Shown here piece by piece: positions 62,690 through 64,000 of a stretch of DNA of 64,000 bases. The position numbers were made by a program, and so were the translations under genes. The DNA is taken from positions 310,001-374,000 of the forward strand of contig NZ_JAFCKW010000002.1 of assembly GCF_018129965.1 (NCBI RefSeq). The letters are read 5' to 3'. Numbering within the stretch: the stretch's first letter is position 1; each line of letters opens with the position of its first letter. The DNA is from Bradyrhizobium diazoefficiens (GTDB lineage Bacteria; Pseudomonadota; Alphaproteobacteria; Rhizobiales; Xanthobacteraceae). Below the pieces are notes generated by a model. The model did not search any database and was not told the DNA's origin. It worked only from the letters and a program-made list of their open reading frames with translations.

Positions 62690-62797
62690 CGTCATTCCCG
62701 GGCGCGCCAGGTGTCGCGACCCCGGAATCCATCGGACCGCCGGCACCGCCGCGAGATGGCTTCCGGGCGCGCAATTTCACCGCGCTCCGGAATGACG
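62690..62797. repeat. Palindromic intergenic repeat, family A (copy A4)
   Basis: CGTCATTCCCGGGCGCGCC ... CCCCGGAATCCATC ... GATGGCTTCCGGGCGCGC ... CTCCGGAATGACG. It has the family A arms with a diverged core, and occupies part of the 447-bp gap between divergent genes 62570-63016; the rest of that gap holds the guaB promoter region. Confidence 0.75.
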
Positions 62798-62872
62798 GAG
62801 GGGGTGTTTCCCGCCAGCTATCCACGCCGAATTGACTTAAAAAGCCTGTGCATGGCTGGCCAGCGATCCGAA

Positions 62873-62902
62873 TTGCTTTGATTCGTCATCCGGCCGTGCT
62901 AT
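62873..62902 (+). promoter_or_regulatory. Possible guaB promoter
   Basis: TTGCTT (62873-62878) and TGCTAT (62897-62902), spaced by 18 bases, lie about 115 bases upstream of guaB. This is a weak match by eye only; no guanine-type riboswitch was recognised in the leader. Confidence 0.25.
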
Positions 62903-63016
62903 CGACCGGCGTCAACCCCACCGATGGGCTCCGATTCTCCGGCGATGCCGCAAGGCACGCCGCAGGCGGCGCTCATCCATAGCTATTTGCGGCAGGGCCG
63001 CGGAAGGAGTTGGCAG

Positions 63017-64000
63017 ATGGCCACGGTGCAACAAGGCATTCGCGAAGCCTTTACGTTCGACGACGTGCTGCTGAAGCCGGGCCTGTCGGACGTCATGCCG
63101 GGCGAGGTCGACATCCGCTCCCGCGTGACCCGCGCCATTCCGCTCAACATCCCGATCATGGCCTCCGCCATGGACACGGTCACCGAAGCCCGCATGGCGA
63201 TCGCCATGGCGCAGGCCGGTGGCCTTGGCGTCATCCACCGCAATTTCGATCCGGAGGGGCAGGCCGCCCAGGTGCGGCAGGTCAAGAAATACGAATCCGG
63301 CATGGTGGTGAACCCGCTGACCATCAGCCCCGACGCCTCGCTCGACGACGCGCTGAAGCTGATGAGCGATCACGGCATCTCCGGCATTCCCGTCGTCACC
63401 GGGGCCAGCAAGACCACGCCGGGCAAGCTCGTCGGCATCCTCACCAACCGTGACGTGCGCTTTGCCACCGACCGCCGGCAAAAAGTCTCCGAGCTGATGA
63501 CTCATGAAGGTCTCGTCACGGTACGCGAAGGCGTCAGCCAGGACGAAGCCAAGCGGATGCTGCATCATCACCGCATCGAAAAGCTGCTCGTCGTTGACGA
63601 TCAGTATCGCTGCGTCGGCCTGATCACCGTAAAGGACATGGAGAAGGCGGTCGCCCATCCGCTCGCCTGCAAGGATGCAAAGGGACGTCTGCGGGTCGCC
63701 GCCGCCACCACCGTCGGCGATACCGGTTTCGAGCGCACCGAACGGCTGATCGAAGCCGGCGTCGACATCGTCGTCGTCGACACCGCGCACGGCCATTCCC
63801 GCCATGTGCTGCACGCCGTCAACCGCATCAAGCGGCTGTCCAATTCGGTACAGGTCGTTGCCGGCAACGTCGCCACCACCGAGGGCGCGCAGGCGCTGAT
63901 CGATGCGGGCGCCGACTGCATCAAGGTCGGCATCGGACCGGGCTCGATCTGCACCACGCGCATCGTCGCCGGCGTCGGCGTGCCGCAGCTCACCGCGATC
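63017..64000 (+). CDS. guaB: IMP dehydrogenase, 3' end cut by the window
   Basis: ATG 63017 with AAGGAG eight bases upstream opens a frame that continues past 64000 (328 codons seen). N-terminal [21 protein letters not shown], the [30 protein letters not shown] stretch, two CBS domains (about 95-215), DTAHGHS and [11 protein letters not shown] with catalytic Cys312 identify it. The enzyme oxidises IMP to XMP, the committed step of GMP synthesis. Housekeeping; placed divergently from the drug exporter. Confidence 0.95.
   Translation, partial: MATVQQGIREAFTFDDVLLKPGLSDVMPGEVDIRSRVTRAIPLNIPIMASAMDTVTEARMAIAMAQAGGLGVIHRNFDPEGQAAQVRQVKKYESGMVVNPLTISPDASLDDALKLMSDHGISGIPVVTGASKTTPGKLVGILTNRDVRFATDRRQKVSELMTHEGLVTVREGVSQDEAKRMLHHHRIEKLLVVDDQYRCVGLITVKDMEKAVAHPLACKDAKGRLRVAAATTVGDTGFERTERLIEAGVDIVVVDTAHGHSRHVLHAVNRIKRLSNSVQVVAGNVATTEGAQALIDAGADCIKVGIGPGSICTTRIVAGVGVPQLTAI

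Overview
The window reads as GC-rich chromosomal DNA of an alphaproteobacterium of the Rhizobiales, most probably Bradyrhizobium or a close relative. This is inferred from the density of acyl-CoA, sugar-acid and amino-acid catabolism genes, the many IclR/LysR/LacI/TetR local regulators, an orphan CpaC secretin, and several families of palindromic intergenic repeats of the kind common in that group. No database was consulted. I saw no tRNA, rRNA, CRISPR array, transposase or integrase.

Layout. 1-1362: 5' part of a Tat-exported metallophosphoesterase that runs off the left edge. 1690-5392: a small block with an IclR regulator divergent from a DapA-family aldolase and an MHS-type MFS transporter; it is bracketed by a 55-bp direct repeat that is the 3' end of the flanking membrane-anchored gene. 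5829-8170: M50 protease, GFA-domain protein and a beta-lactamase-like hydrolase. 8201-20180: a divergent sugar or sugar-acid locus. One arm holds a LacI regulator, a XylD-type dehydratase and two SDRs; the other holds a complete ABC importer, a DenD-like dehydrogenase, a PfkB kinase and KDPG aldolase. Two near-identical LacI-type operators flank the regulator start and lie inside its 3' end. 20240-25704: SCPx-type thiolase, CoA-transferase, a thiolase-fold protein without its nucleophilic cysteine paired with a DUF35 Zn-ribbon protein, a CMD protein and a 33-residue membrane peptide. 25936-27777: a glutaminase-STAS-cNMP-binding fusion. 27936-30715: a 73-residue biotin carrier divergent from an IclR regulator and a carboxyltransferase. 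31157-33247: orphan CpaC secretin and a secreted protein.

33419-40651: patatin, acetoacetate decarboxylase, MFS, acetyl-CoA acetyltransferase, enoyl-CoA hydratase, thioesterase and TetR, together suggesting acetoacetyl-CoA / acyl-CoA turnover. 40765-46559: LysR plus a valine-degradation operon (mmsA, acyl-CoA dehydrogenase, 3-hydroxyisobutyryl-CoA hydrolase, mmsB). 46670-49906: acyl-CoA ligase, MaoC hydratase and MFE-2-like SDR. 50088-62569: flavoprotein, D-threonine aldolase-type enzyme, ABC-F ATPase, YaiI, double-hotdog protein, a lone CoxL-type molybdoenzyme large subunit, Ppx/GppA, RlmE, a small membrane protein and a DHA2 drug exporter. 63017-64000: 5' part of guaB.

The common theme is local catabolic modules, each with its own divergent regulator and often a recognisable operator palindrome. 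Intergenic space is used heavily by at least five families of palindromic repeats; one of them supplies the stop codon of mmsB.
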